Below, piece after piece: positions 9,848 to 18,285 of a stretch of DNA of 64,000 nt (the stretch's first letter is position 1; each line of letters begins with the position of its first letter). The notes under the pieces were generated by a model. It had not been told where the DNA came from. It saw nothing but the letters and a program-made list of their open reading frames with translations, and did no database searches. The stretch comes from Microbacterium testaceum (GTDB lineage: Bacteria > Actinomycetota > Actinomycetes > Actinomycetales > Microbacteriaceae): contig NZ_JAJGNJ010000006.1 in assembly GCF_020781835.1 (NCBI RefSeq), positions 62,001 through 126,000 of the forward strand, written 5' to 3'. The translations under genes were made by a program, and so were the position numbers.

Positions 9848-9872
9848 TCTGGTCACCAATCTGGTCACCAGA
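9848..9872. repeat. Tandem palindromic 12-bp repeat between xis and tRNA-Gln
   Basis: TCTGGTCACCA occurs at 9848-9858 and again at 9860-9870, one base apart. The second copy extends to a perfect 13-base palindrome ending at 9872. It lies between the excisionase gene and the attachment end, so it could be an arm-type integrase site, a Xis site or the operator of the xis-int promoter. Another small palindrome, CTAGAGAACTCTAG, is at 9919-9932. Confidence 0.6.
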
Positions 9873-9942
9873 CGCCAGATCGGGCCACTCGACGGAGTGA
9901 GGAGGGAGCCGGACTTCCTAGAGAACTCTAGCGATTCGTTGC

Positions 9943-9967
9943 TGGGGTACCTGGACTCGAACCAAGA
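9943..9967. other. Candidate attachment site core in the tRNA-Gln 3' end
   Basis: This is the T-arm and 3' acceptor strand of tRNA-Gln, the usual crossover region for tRNA-targeting integrases. The tRNA remains complete, so the element must restore this sequence at its end. The matching direct repeat was not found within the window and should lie left of base 1. Exact borders are not known. Confidence 0.5.
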
Positions 9968-10014
9968 ACAACTGAACCAGAATCAGCCGTGTTGCCAATT
10001 ACACCATACCCCAA
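9943..10014 (-). tRNA. tRNA-Gln (CUG)
   Basis: A 72-nt cloverleaf folds completely: acceptor TGGGGTA/TACCCCA, D stem GTGT/ACAC, anticodon stem GCTGA/TCAGT with loop TTCTGGT (anticodon CTG), and T stem CTTGG/CCAGG with loop TTCGAGT. The discriminator is G and CCA is not encoded. It follows gltX on the same strand. Confidence 0.96.
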
Positions 10015-10184
10015 GGCGCAGAACCGGAGTTCGTGCCGAGGAGCAAGCTTACGTGACGCGTGGCCCAGCGCCAAACCGAGGACCGCCCGCGCGCGTCGCG
10101 GCGGAGGTGCCCGGCATCCCGACGCTTCGACGTCCAGAGCGAGACAACCGAGCGCGTGGGCGCGGGCTCGCCGCGAAGCGCCGG

Positions 10185-11699
10185 TCAGCCGAGGTGCTGG
10201 ACGAGGGTGTCGAGGCGGCGGAGCGTCGCGGCCTTGCCGAGCAGCTCCATCGACTCGAACAGCGGCGGAGACACGCGGCGGCCGGTGAGCGCGACGCGCG
10301 GCGGACCGTACGCGACACGGGGCTTGAGGCCCAGGTCGTCCACGAGCGCGCGGGAGAGCGCGTCCTGCACGGCAGCAGCGGTGAACTCGGACTCGGGCAC
10401 GAGTTCCAGTGCTCCGACGGACGCCACGAGCACCTCCCCCGCGTTCGCCGGCAAACCCTTCAGAGCATCCTCGGCGTACGAGACGTCGTCGACGAAGAGG
10501 AAGCCGAGCATCCCGGGCACTTCGCCCAGCAGCTGCACGCGCTCCTGGACGAGGGGCGCCGCCGCGGCGATGAGCGCACGATGCTCGTCGGACGGTTCCT
10601 CGGCGATATAGCCGGCGGCCGCCAGGTACGGCACGATACGGGCGGCGAAGTCTTCGGCATCCAGCATGCGGATGTGGTCGCCGTTGATCGCCTCGGCCTT
10701 CTTCTGGTCGAAGCGGGCCGGGTTGGGGTTGACGTCGGCGATGTCGAACGCGGCAATGAGTTCGTCGAGCGAGAACACGTCGCGGTCGGGCGCGATCGAC
10801 CATCCCAGCAGCGCGAGATAGTTCAGCAGGCCTTCGTGGACGAAGCCCTTCTCGCGCTGCAGGAACAGGTCGGCCTGAGGGTCGCGCTTGGACAGCTTCT
10901 TGTTGCCGGTCTCGCCCAGCACCAGTGGCATGTGACCGAATCGCGGCACGTACGACGTGACGCCCGCGTCGATCAATGCGCGGTAGAGCGCGAGCTGGCG
11001 GGCCGTCGACGGCATGAGGTCTTCACCCCGGATGACATGGGTGATGCCCATGAGCGCGTCGTCCACCGGGTTCACGAACGTGTAGAGCGGAACACCGCCC
11101 GCGCGCACGATGACGAAGTCGGGGAACGACCCCGCCGGGAAGGTCACCTCCCCGCGGATGAGGTCGACGAACGTGAGGACTTCGTCGGGCACGCGCAGAC
11201 GCCACGCGGGTTCGCGACCCTCGGCGCGGAACGCCGCCTTCTGCTCGTCGGTCAGGTCACGGTCGAAGTTGTCGTAGCCGAGCTGCTTGGCGCGGCCGTT
11301 GGCCTCGTTGCGGGCGTCGATCTCCTCAGCCGTGGAGTAACTCTCGTAGACGGCGCCAGCGGCGACGAGCTTCGCGAGCACGTCGCGGTAGATCTCGTGC
11401 CGCTGCGACTGCCGGTACGGTGCGTGCGGGCCGCCGACCTCGACGCCCTCGTCCCAGTCGATGTTCATCCAGCGCAGGGCCGCCAGCAACTGCTGGTAGC
11501 TCTCCTCGCTGTCGCGCGCAGCGTCGGTGTCCTCGATGCGGAAGACGAGCTTGCCGCCGTTGTGGCGCGCGTACGCCCAGTTGAACAGGGCGGTGCGGAT
11601 GAGACCGACGTGCGGCAGGCCCGTCGGGGACGGGCAGAACCGGACGCGGACATCGGCGCCGGTAGCGGTCGTGGTGCGGGGATCGGGCGTGGCAGACAT
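10185..11699 (-). CDS. gltX: Glutamyl-tRNA synthetase
   Basis: Charges tRNA-Glu and, in actinobacteria lacking GlnRS, probably also tRNA-Gln for later amidation by GatCAB. The protein has 504 residues, usual for the family. The HIGH-like motif is [14 protein letters not shown] near the N-terminus and the KMSKS-like motif is KKLSKRDP mid-protein. The ATG at 11699 is chosen because the conserved core ([11 protein letters not shown]) begins just after it; the frame is open further upstream into the LysR gene, but that extension is low-complexity. It lies 10 bp after the LysR gene and upstream of tRNA-Gln on the same strand. Confidence 0.97.
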   Translation of the reverse strand: MSATPDPRTTTATGADVRVRFCPSPTGLPHVGLIRTALFNWAYARHNGGKLVFRIEDTDAARDSEESYQQLLAALRWMNIDWDEGVEVGGPHAPYRQSQRHEIYRDVLAKLVAAGAVYESYSTAEEIDARNEANGRAKQLGYDNFDRDLTDEQKAAFRAEGREPAWRLRVPDEVLTFVDLIRGEVTFPAGSFPDFVIVRAGGVPLYTFVNPVDDALMGITHVIRGEDLMPSTARQLALYRALIDAGVTSYVPRFGHMPLVLGETGNKKLSKRDPQADLFLQREKGFVHEGLLNYLALLGWSIAPDRDVFSLDELIAAFDIADVNPNPARFDQKKAEAINGDHIRMLDAEDFAARIVPYLAAAGYIAEEPSDEHRALIAAAAPLVQERVQLLGEVPGMLGFLFVDDVSYAEDALKGLPANAGEVLVASVGALELVPESEFTAAAVQDALSRALVDDLGLKPRVAYGPPRVALTGRRVSPPLFESMELLGKAATLRRLDTLVQHLG

Positions 11700-11709
11700 C
11701 ACCTCGATC

Positions 11710-12690
11710 CTACTCGGCGACGCTCTTCCGTCCGGGGCGCCGGGAGCCGCGCTGAGGGTGGTCGCCGAGCACCTCGTCGACGACGCGCAGGGCTGCGCCG
11801 ACCGCGGGTACGCGATGGGCTCCGCGGGCGGTGACGACGTGCAGCGTGCGCGCCTCCGCCGCGGGAAGCCGCGGCACGGCGATCCCCGCGACGAGCGGAA
11901 GGGATGCCACGGCCATCCCTGGCAGAATCGCCACGCCGACCCCCTGGGCGACGAGATTCTCGACGGCGACGTAGTTGTCGGTCTCGAATGCGATGTCAGG
12001 GGTGAATCCGGCGCGGCCGCACGCCTCGAGCAGGTGCCCGCGGCACTGCGGACAGCCCGCGATCCACCGCTCCCCCGCCAGGAGCGACAAGTCGAAAGGC
12101 TCGTCGGCGGCGGCCGGGTGATCGGCGGGGACGACGACGACCGTGTCATCGGCTCCCACGGTTCGCACCGTCAGGCCCGTGGCGGCGGTCTCCCCCTGCG
12201 CCCGCCGGTCCCCCGGGAAGCTGTAGACCAGCGCGATGTCGGCTCGATCCTCGCGCACCGCAGCGATCGCTTCGGGCGGTTCGGCTTCGACGAAGCTCAG
12301 CGCGACCCCCGGCCGCCGCACGGACAGGGTCGCGATCACTCGAGGAACGACGGTCGACGACGCCGACGGGAACGCGGCGATGCGAACGCGTCCCGCGCGC
12401 ATCCCCCGCAATTCGGCGAGGTCCCCCGCCGCTGCATCGAGCGCGGTCGTCACGGCCGCCGCGTGCCTGGCCAGCACCCACCCGGCCTCGGTCAGGCGCA
12501 CACCGCGCCCCACCCGTTCGACGATCGGCAGGCCGGCCCGCCGCTCCAGCCGTCGCAACTGCTGGCTGATCGCGGGCTGACTGTAACCGAGCGCGTGTGC
12601 GGCGCCGGTGATCGATCCGGTGTCAGCGATCGCCTTCACCACGCGCAGGGAATGCGCGTCGAGCGCGTCGTCGGGGAGCGCGTCAGCCAT
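11710..12690 (-). CDS. LysR-family transcriptional regulator
   Basis: A 326-residue LysR regulator. The N-terminal winged helix (residues about 8-67) contains [20 protein letters not shown] and [14 protein letters not shown], followed by a periplasmic-binding-type effector domain. The ATG at 12690 is used; the frame opens further upstream, but those residues run into the divergent promoter. It is divergent from a class V aminotransferase gene starting 80 bp away, which it probably controls. The effector is unknown. Confidence 0.93.
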   Translation of the reverse strand: MADALPDDALDAHSLRVVKAIADTGSITGAAHALGYSQPAISQQLRRLERRAGLPIVERVGRGVRLTEAGWVLARHAAAVTTALDAAAGDLAELRGMRAGRVRIAAFPSASSTVVPRVIATLSVRRPGVALSFVEAEPPEAIAAVREDRADIALVYSFPGDRRAQGETAATGLTVRTVGADDTVVVVPADHPAAADEPFDLSLLAGERWIAGCPQCRGHLLEACGRAGFTPDIAFETDNYVAVENLVAQGVGVAILPGMAVASLPLVAGIAVPRLPAAEARTLHVVTARGAHRVPAVGAALRVVDEVLGDHPQRGSRRPGRKSVAE

Positions 12691-12770
12691 CTTCTTACAT
12701 AAGCACGCGGAATGTTTCCCATGCAAAACCTCCGGTAGTGCAATACACGACTCCCGGGCACCCTGGACGC
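12691..12770. promoter_or_regulatory. Divergent promoter region between LysR gene and aminotransferase gene
   Basis: An 80-bp intergenic region, the only place for both promoters. It contains TGCAAAACCTCCGGTAGTGCA (12723-12743), a TGCA-flanked, partly symmetrical stretch resembling a T-N11-A type LysR box. The assignment is tentative. Confidence 0.4.
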
Positions 12771-13832
12771 ATGACACTCGCCTCCCACTTCACCGGTGGC
12801 CGCGACTACCTCGCGGCCTGCACGCTGGGCCTGCCACCGCGGGCAACGGTCGCCGCGCTGAAGGCCGATCTCGATGCGGCGGCTTCCGGTCGACCCGATC
12901 TCGCCGCCGCCGGCCGTGCCGTCGAGGACTCCCGGCACGCGTACGCCCGCCTCGTCCACGCCCCGGCGTCCAGTGTCGCGATCGCCGCGCAGACCTCGGT
13001 CGCCGTCTCGCTCATCGCCGCGAACGTGCCCGACGGAGCCGAGGTCCTCTGCCCCGAAGGCGACTTCGCCTCTCTCGTCGCGCCGTTCGCCCACGCCGGC
13101 CGCGGCGTCCGGCTCCGCAGCGTGCCCCTGGGACATCTGGCCGACGAGATCACGGCCGACACGTGGCTCGTGGCGTTCTCGATGGTGCAGTCCGCCACCG
13201 GCGAGGTCGCGGATGCCGCCACCATCGCCGCCGCCGCCGCGCGGAGCGGGGCACGCACCCTCTGCGACCTCACGCAGGCAGCGGGATGGCTGCCGGTGGA
13301 TGCCACCCTGTTCGACGCGACGGTGTGCCACGCCTACAAGTGGCTGTGCGCCCCGCGCGGAGTCGCTTTCCTCACACTCTCCCCCGACTTCGCCAGGCAG
13401 CTACGACCCGTGCAGGCCGGGTGGTACTCCGGCCACGACCCGTGGGCGTCCTGCTACGGGGCCGAGGCGAGACTCGCCGCGGATGCGCGACGCTTCGACG
13501 TCTCCCCCGCGTGGCAGGCGTTCGTCGGCGCAGCGCCGGCCCTCGACCTCTTCGCCTCCGCCGAGGGGACCGCGATCCATGCCCACGCCACGGGCCTGGC
13601 GGCGCGGTTCCGCGGCGCGCTGGGCCTGGAGGAGCCGGTGCGCCCCTCGGCGATCGTGACGTGGCCCGACACCGAGGGTTCCGCGCTCGCTCGGCTGACG
13701 GCATCCGGGATCGTCGCCTCTGGACGCGCGGGACGCGCGCGCGTCGCGTTCCACGTCTTCAACGACGAGGACGACCTCGACCGGGCGATCTCGGCACTGC
13801 AGGAGCGGCGCCCGGTCAGCGTCGTGAGCTGA
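12771..13832 (+). CDS. Class V aminotransferase (PLP-dependent, cysteine desulfurase-like fold)
   Basis: A 353-residue fold-type I PLP enzyme. The PLP lysine is in HAYKWLCAPRG, with the cofactor aspartate region CDLTQAAGW upstream. It belongs to the class V group with kynureninase, isopenicillin-N epimerase and selenocysteine lyase-like enzymes; the substrate cannot be read from sequence. It is divergent from the LysR regulator and tail-to-tail with the MFS gene, overlapping it by 17 bp. The start at 12771 is an ATG; a further in-frame start 33 bp upstream is less likely. Confidence 0.88.
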   Translation: MTLASHFTGGRDYLAACTLGLPPRATVAALKADLDAAASGRPDLAAAGRAVEDSRHAYARLVHAPASSVAIAAQTSVAVSLIAANVPDGAEVLCPEGDFASLVAPFAHAGRGVRLRSVPLGHLADEITADTWLVAFSMVQSATGEVADAATIAAAAARSGARTLCDLTQAAGWLPVDATLFDATVCHAYKWLCAPRGVAFLTLSPDFARQLRPVQAGWYSGHDPWASCYGAEARLAADARRFDVSPAWQAFVGAAPALDLFASAEGTAIHAHATGLAARFRGALGLEEPVRPSAIVTWPDTEGSALARLTASGIVASGRAGRARVAFHVFNDEDDLDRAISALQERRPVSVVS

Positions 13833-15090
13833 CCCAGATCGCGCCCAGGCTGACCGCCGCGACGGGGACGAGCGCCCACAGTGCCAGCCCGCCGTAGCCC
13901 GCGGCGCCCAGGATCACCCCGGCGAGGATCGATCCGACCGCCGCGCACGCCGTCATGAGCGTGTCACTGCGACCCTGACGTCGCGGGCGGGACGCCAGCG
14001 GGGTCGCCTCGGTGAGCAACGCCGAACCGGCGACCGTCGATGCGCTCCAGCCCAGGCCCAGCAGGATCAGGGCCACGAGGACTCCCGCCTGCGACCACGA
14101 CAGCGTCGATGCCACGGCCAGTGCCGCCGCGAGGAGCACCTGCCCGAGAAGCACCACGGGTATACGGCCGGCGCGGTCGGCGAGAATGCCGAACACCGGC
14201 GAGAGCCCGTACATGCCGAACACGTGCAGCGCGATGGTCACTCCGACCGCGAGCGTCACGGCATCGGGAGCGACGATGTGCGACAGATGCACGGGCGTCA
14301 TGGCCATGACGGATGCCATGGTCACGTGCGAAGCGGCCACGGCGAACATCGCGTAGCGGGCCAGCGCGGGCCGGTCCGCGACCGCGCCGGCGATCGCGGC
14401 GGCGGCGTTCTCACGCTCTCGACGCTGCGCGAGCAGAAGTGGATCGGGCCGGAGAACGAGGACGTACAGCGCGAGAGCGCACGCCTGCGCCGCGAACGAG
14501 AACAGGTAGGCGCCCGTGAGTCGCGGCATCCCGATGCCCGCGCCGAGCACCTCCCCCGGCGCCAGCAGCAGGGGCCCGACGACGCCGCCGACCGTCGTGG
14601 CCCACACGACCGTCGCGAGATCACGGCCCCGGCGTGCGGTGCTCGCCAGGTCCGTGGCGGCGAAACGGGCCTGGAGGGTGCCGGCGTTGCCCGCACCGAT
14701 CAGCGCGATGCCCACCAGCAGCAGCGGGAACACCCGCGTGGCGGCGGCGAGGATCACCACGGCGATGCCGACGAGAGCAGCGATGTTACCGGTGCTCAGT
14801 GCGAACCGACGGCCGCGGGCCGACGCCAGCCGCGCCAGCGGGATCGCGGTCAGCGCGGCACCGAGCGTCACGGCCGCCGTCGCGAAGCCGGACAACGCCT
14901 CCTGGCCCGACAGGTCGGCCGCGAGGAGCGCCCCGAGCGACAGCGTCGAGCCGAACGCCACACCTGAGAGCACCTGGCCTGCCGCGAGCACCCGGACGGT
15001 CCTGCGCTGCACGGCCGCGACATCGATCGCCGCGGCAGCGCCCGAGGCCGCAGCACCCGGCGGGGTGGCACCGCCCGGGATGTCAGGCAT
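13816..15090 (-). CDS. MFS transporter
   Basis: A membrane protein of 424 residues with about 12 hydrophobic segments and a basic cytoplasmic loop (LARLASARGRRFALS) after the fourth helix, typical of major facilitator drug or sugar exporters. The N-terminus carries a soluble Ala/Gly-rich tail of about 30 residues. The ATG at 15090 overlaps the stop of the FAH-family gene by 8 bp, so the two are translationally coupled. The substrate is unknown. Confidence 0.9.
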   Translation of the reverse strand: MPDIPGGATPPGAAASGAAAAIDVAAVQRRTVRVLAAGQVLSGVAFGSTLSLGALLAADLSGQEALSGFATAAVTLGAALTAIPLARLASARGRRFALSTGNIAALVGIAVVILAAATRVFPLLLVGIALIGAGNAGTLQARFAATDLASTARRGRDLATVVWATTVGGVVGPLLLAPGEVLGAGIGMPRLTGAYLFSFAAQACALALYVLVLRPDPLLLAQRRERENAAAAIAGAVADRPALARYAMFAVAASHVTMASVMAMTPVHLSHIVAPDAVTLAVGVTIALHVFGMYGLSPVFGILADRAGRIPVVLLGQVLLAAALAVASTLSWSQAGVLVALILLGLGWSASTVAGSALLTEATPLASRPRRQGRSDTLMTACAAVGSILAGVILGAAGYGGLALWALVPVAAVSLGAIWVSSRR

Positions 15091-15850
15091 CGCGCACGGT
15101 GTTGCGCAGAACCCCGATACCACTCACCTCGATCTCGACGGTGTCGCCCGCCTCGAAAGGACCGATACCGGCGGGCGTCCCGGTCAGGATCAGATCGCCC
15201 GGCAGCAGTGTGAACACCGACGAGGCGTAAGCGATGAGGTCGGGCACGGAGTGGATCATGTCGGACATCGGCCCGTTCTGCCGCACCTCGCCGTTGACGC
15301 GGGTCGTGATGATCGCGGCATCCGTGTCGAGTTCGGTCTCGATGACGGGACCGACCGGGCAGAACGTGTCGAATCCCTTGGCACGGGTCCACTGACCGTC
15401 ACGCTTCTGGAGGTCACGCGCCGTGACGTCGTTGGCCACGGTGTAGCCGAAGACGTACTCCGCGGCGCGCTCGGCCGGGACGTTCTTGGCGATCCGCCCG
15501 ATCACCACGGCGACCTCGCCCTCGTAGTCGGTACGGGAGCTGAGAGCGGTCGGACGCACGATGACGTCGTCGGGGCCGATGACCGCGGTGTTCGGCTTGA
15601 GGAACATCAGCGGTTCGGCGGGCGCCTCGCCCCCCATCTCAGCGGCGTGGTCGTGGTAGTTCTTGCCGATGCACACGACCTTCGAGCGCGGGATGACCGG
15701 CGCGAGGAGAGTCACCTCGGACACCGGGATCCGCTCCCCCGTGGTGTCGAAGCCGGCAAACAGCGGGTCGCCCGCGAGCACGACGAGCTCCGCGTCGTCG
15801 ACGATTCCGTAACGGAGGGTGTCTTGGTGGCTGAACCGAGCGATCTTCAC
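15083..15850 (-). CDS. Fumarylacetoacetate hydrolase family protein
   Basis: A 255-residue FAH-fold hydrolase acting on 2-oxo or 1,3-diketo acids. Characteristic segments are GKNYHDHAAEMG, PLMFLKPNTAVIGP, the metal-binding YEGEVAVVIG and GYTVANDVTARDLQ, and TGTPAGIG near the C-terminus. Members of this size include oxaloacetate decarboxylases, acylpyruvases and 2-hydroxyhepta-2,4-diene-1,7-dioate isomerases; the exact reaction is not determined here. It is the first gene of a two-gene unit with the MFS transporter. Confidence 0.93.
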   Translation of the reverse strand: MKIARFSHQDTLRYGIVDDAELVVLAGDPLFAGFDTTGERIPVSEVTLLAPVIPRSKVVCIGKNYHDHAAEMGGEAPAEPLMFLKPNTAVIGPDDVIVRPTALSSRTDYEGEVAVVIGRIAKNVPAERAAEYVFGYTVANDVTARDLQKRDGQWTRAKGFDTFCPVGPVIETELDTDAAIITTRVNGEVRQNGPMSDMIHSVPDLIAYASSVFTLLPGDLILTGTPAGIGPFEAGDTVEIEVSGIGVLRNTVRDA

Positions 15851-16001
15851 GCTCCCAGCCTATCCGGGCCCCCGGACATGGCATCCGGGAGTCCGATCCC
15901 GTCCCGCCTCGCCGTGATGACACGTGGACACGACACGAACGCCCCGCTCGGGCGTCGCTGCCGAGGGATACGTGTAGACCGTGCTGCGCGCCGGAGGACG
16001 C
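15851..16001. promoter_or_regulatory. Intergenic region upstream of the FAH-family gene
   Basis: About 150 bp between the ilvE terminator and the FAH-family start. It must hold the promoter of the FAH-MFS unit, but no clear -35/-10 pair or operator was recognized. Confidence 0.3.
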
Positions 16002-16031
16002 CGAAGGGGCCCCCTGGCGGGGACCCCTTCG
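16002..16031 (-). terminator. Hairpin terminator after ilvE
   Basis: CGAAGGGG (16002-16009) pairs with CCCCTTCG (16024-16031), with additional GC pairing inside. It lies 12 bp downstream of the ilvE stop. No T-run follows, which is usual for this GC content. Confidence 0.75.
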
Positions 16032-16043
16032 AGGAGGACGCGG

Positions 16044-17150
16044 TCAGGCGTCGAGACGGTACAGCCAGCCGTGCCTGTCTTCGGCGCGGCCGTACTGGAT
16101 GTCGGTGAGTTCCTGACGCAACTCCAGCGCGAGCGTGCCCGTGGGCTGCTCGTCGATGAAGTCGCGACCCTTGAGCGTCCCGATCGGGGTGACGACGGCG
16201 GCGGTCCCGCACGCGAACACCTCGACGATATCACCGGATGCCACGCCCTCGCGCCACTCGGTGAGCGAGACGTTGCGTCCGACGACGTGGTGCCCGCGAT
16301 CGCGCGCGAGCTGCAGGAGCGAGTCGCGCGTGATGCCCTCGAGGATCGAATCGGACTGGGGCGTCACGATCGTGCCGTCTTTGTAGACGAACACGACGTT
16401 CATGCCCCCGAGTTCTTCGACGTTGCGGTCCTGGTCGAGGAACACGACCTGGTCGCACTCGTTCTCGTACGCCTCGGACTGCGGAAGCAGGCTGGCGGCG
16501 TAGTTGCCGCCCGTCTTGGCCGCTCCCGTGCCTCCCTTGCCGGCGCGCGAGTAGTCCTCGCTGAGCCAGATCGACACCGGCTGCACGCCGCCCTTGAAGT
16601 ACGCTCCCGCGGGGCTCGCGATGAGGTAGTACGCGACCTTGTGCGCGGGACGCACGCCGAGGAACGCCTCCTTGGCGAACATGAACGGACGCAGATAGAG
16701 GCTCTGATCGGCGCCCGAGGGCACCCACGCGCCGTCGACCGCGATCAGCTCGCGCAGCGACTGCAGGAAGTACGGGACCGGAAGCTCCGGGAGCGCGAGG
16801 CGGCGCGCCGAACGCTGCAGACGCCGGCCGTTCTGATCGGGGCGGAAGGTGTGGATCGACCCGTCCGCGTGGCGGTAGGCCTTGATGCCCTCGAAGATCT
16901 CCTGGCCGTAGTGCAGAACCGCTGCGGCCGGGTCCAGCGAGATCGGACCGTAGGGCGAGACGCGCGGGCGATGCCAGCCCCCGCGGACGGACCAGCAGAC
17001 GTCGACCATGTGGTCGGTGAAGGTCTGCCCGAAGCCCGGGTTGGCGAGGATCTCATCGCGCTGAGCGGGGCTCTTCGCGGCGAGGTTGCGGGTGACGGCG
17101 AACTCGAGCGGGTCGAGTCCGGTGTCGGGGTCGGTGTCGATGGTCGTCAT
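16044..17150 (-). CDS. ilvE: Branched-chain amino acid aminotransferase
   Basis: The last step of Leu, Ile and Val synthesis, PLP-dependent fold type IV. The 368-residue length fits the long BCAT type. The PLP lysine lies in GAAKTGGNYAASL, and HYGQEIFEGIKAY, YLRPFMFA and VFACGTAAVVTPIG are family signatures. It follows leuB by 57 bp on the same strand, so leucine synthesis genes are grouped. A hairpin terminator follows. Confidence 0.97.
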   Translation of the reverse strand: MTTIDTDPDTGLDPLEFAVTRNLAAKSPAQRDEILANPGFGQTFTDHMVDVCWSVRGGWHRPRVSPYGPISLDPAAAVLHYGQEIFEGIKAYRHADGSIHTFRPDQNGRRLQRSARRLALPELPVPYFLQSLRELIAVDGAWVPSGADQSLYLRPFMFAKEAFLGVRPAHKVAYYLIASPAGAYFKGGVQPVSIWLSEDYSRAGKGGTGAAKTGGNYAASLLPQSEAYENECDQVVFLDQDRNVEELGGMNVVFVYKDGTIVTPQSDSILEGITRDSLLQLARDRGHHVVGRNVSLTEWREGVASGDIVEVFACGTAAVVTPIGTLKGRDFIDEQPTGTLALELRQELTDIQYGRAEDRHGWLYRLDA

Positions 17151-17207
17151 GGTCTCTTTCGCACGGTGTCGGGGGCGCGGGTGGCGGCGCGGGCCGATCG
17201 GTCCAGG

Positions 17208-18260
17208 TTACGCCCGGACGCGCTCGGCGATGGCGTCGCCGATCTGCGCGGTGGTTCGCGTCGTGGCATCCCGTGCCGCGATGTCGTCTTCCACCGCACG
17301 GGTGACGCGGGAGGCCTCGTCTTCGAGCCCGAGGTGGTCGAGCAGGAGGGCGACGGAGAGGATCGCGGCCGTGGGATCGGCCTTCTGGGTGCCCGCGATG
17401 TCGGGCGCCGATCCGTGGACGGGCTCGAACATCGAGGGGAACGCGCCGTCGGGGTTGATGTTGCCCGAAGCGGCGAGGCCGATGCCACCGGTGACGGCGC
17501 CGGCCAGGTCGGTCAGGATGTCGCCGAAGAGGTTGTCGGTGACGATCACGTCGAAGCGGCTGGGGTTCGTGACCAGGAAGATCGTGGCCGCGTCGACGTG
17601 CAGGTAGTCTACGTCGACCCCGGGGTGTTCGGATGCCACAGCGTCGACGATGCGCTTCCACATGCCGCCCGCGTGCACGAGCACGTTGGTCTTGTGCACG
17701 AGTGTGAGCTTCTTGCGGCGTCGCTCGGCGAGGTCGAAGGCGTAACGGACGACGCGTTCGATCCCGAAGGCGGTGTTGACCGAGGTCTCGTTCGCCACCT
17801 CGTGGGGCGTGCCGCGACGGATGGACCCGCCGTTGCCGACGTACGGACCTTCGGTGCCCTCGCGGACGACCACGAAGTCGATGTCGCCGGGGTTCGCGAG
17901 CGGACCCACGGCTCCGGGGTAGAGCTTGGAGGGACGCAGATTCACGTAGTGGTCGAGCTCGAAGCGCAGCTTCAGCAGCAGCCCGCGCTCGATGTTCGCG
18001 TCCTTGAGCCTCGGGTCGCCCGGAACGCCGCCCACGGCACCGAGGAGGATCGCATCGTGCTCGGCGATCGCGGCCAGGTCGTCGTCGGTGAGGGTGTCGC
18101 CGGTGTCGAGATAGCGCCCCGCGCCCAGCGAGAACGGCGTCTTCTCGAACGTCACGCCGGACTCGGCGGTGACCGCATCGAGAACCTTCACGGCCTCGCT
18201 GACGACCTCGGGACCGATGCCGTCACCGGGGATGACGGCCAGTTTCACGACGCGCGACAT
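17208..18260 (-). CDS. leuB: 3-isopropylmalate dehydrogenase
   Basis: Oxidative decarboxylation of 3-isopropylmalate to 2-oxoisocaproate in leucine synthesis, NAD-dependent. The 350-residue length is that of the actinobacterial type. Signatures are the N-terminal [11 protein letters not shown], the substrate-binding arginines in [15 protein letters not shown], the metal site [12 protein letters not shown] and [14 protein letters not shown]. It is followed by ilvE and starts 25 bp downstream of the MFS exporter stop, so it may be read from its own promoter or partly through from the exporter. Confidence 0.97.
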   Translation of the reverse strand: MSRVVKLAVIPGDGIGPEVVSEAVKVLDAVTAESGVTFEKTPFSLGAGRYLDTGDTLTDDDLAAIAEHDAILLGAVGGVPGDPRLKDANIERGLLLKLRFELDHYVNLRPSKLYPGAVGPLANPGDIDFVVVREGTEGPYVGNGGSIRRGTPHEVANETSVNTAFGIERVVRYAFDLAERRRKKLTLVHKTNVLVHAGGMWKRIVDAVASEHPGVDVDYLHVDAATIFLVTNPSRFDVIVTDNLFGDILTDLAGAVTGGIGLAASGNINPDGAFPSMFEPVHGSAPDIAGTQKADPTAAILSVALLLDHLGLEDEASRVTRAVEDDIAARDATTRTTAQIGDAIAERVRA

Positions 18261-18285
18261 CGCACTCCTCAGCGCTCAGGGCGCA

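Larger units (their letters stand above)
1..9943. mobile_element. Integrative mobilizable/conjugative element, right end, inserted at tRNA-Gln
   Basis: Gene content defines the element: tyrosine integrase and excisionase directly beside the 3' end of tRNA-Gln, then a MobF relaxase, then DISARM-like defence genes. All are on the minus strand. The opposite end and the second attachment site lie left of base 1. The heptamer GGATGCC/GGCATCC, which recurs every few hundred bases in the chromosomal part, is almost absent here by eye, which fits foreign origin. No type IV secretion or coupling protein is visible, so whether the element is self-transmissible or only mobilizable cannot be decided. The right boundary at the tRNA 3' end is inferred. 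Confidence 0.8.
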
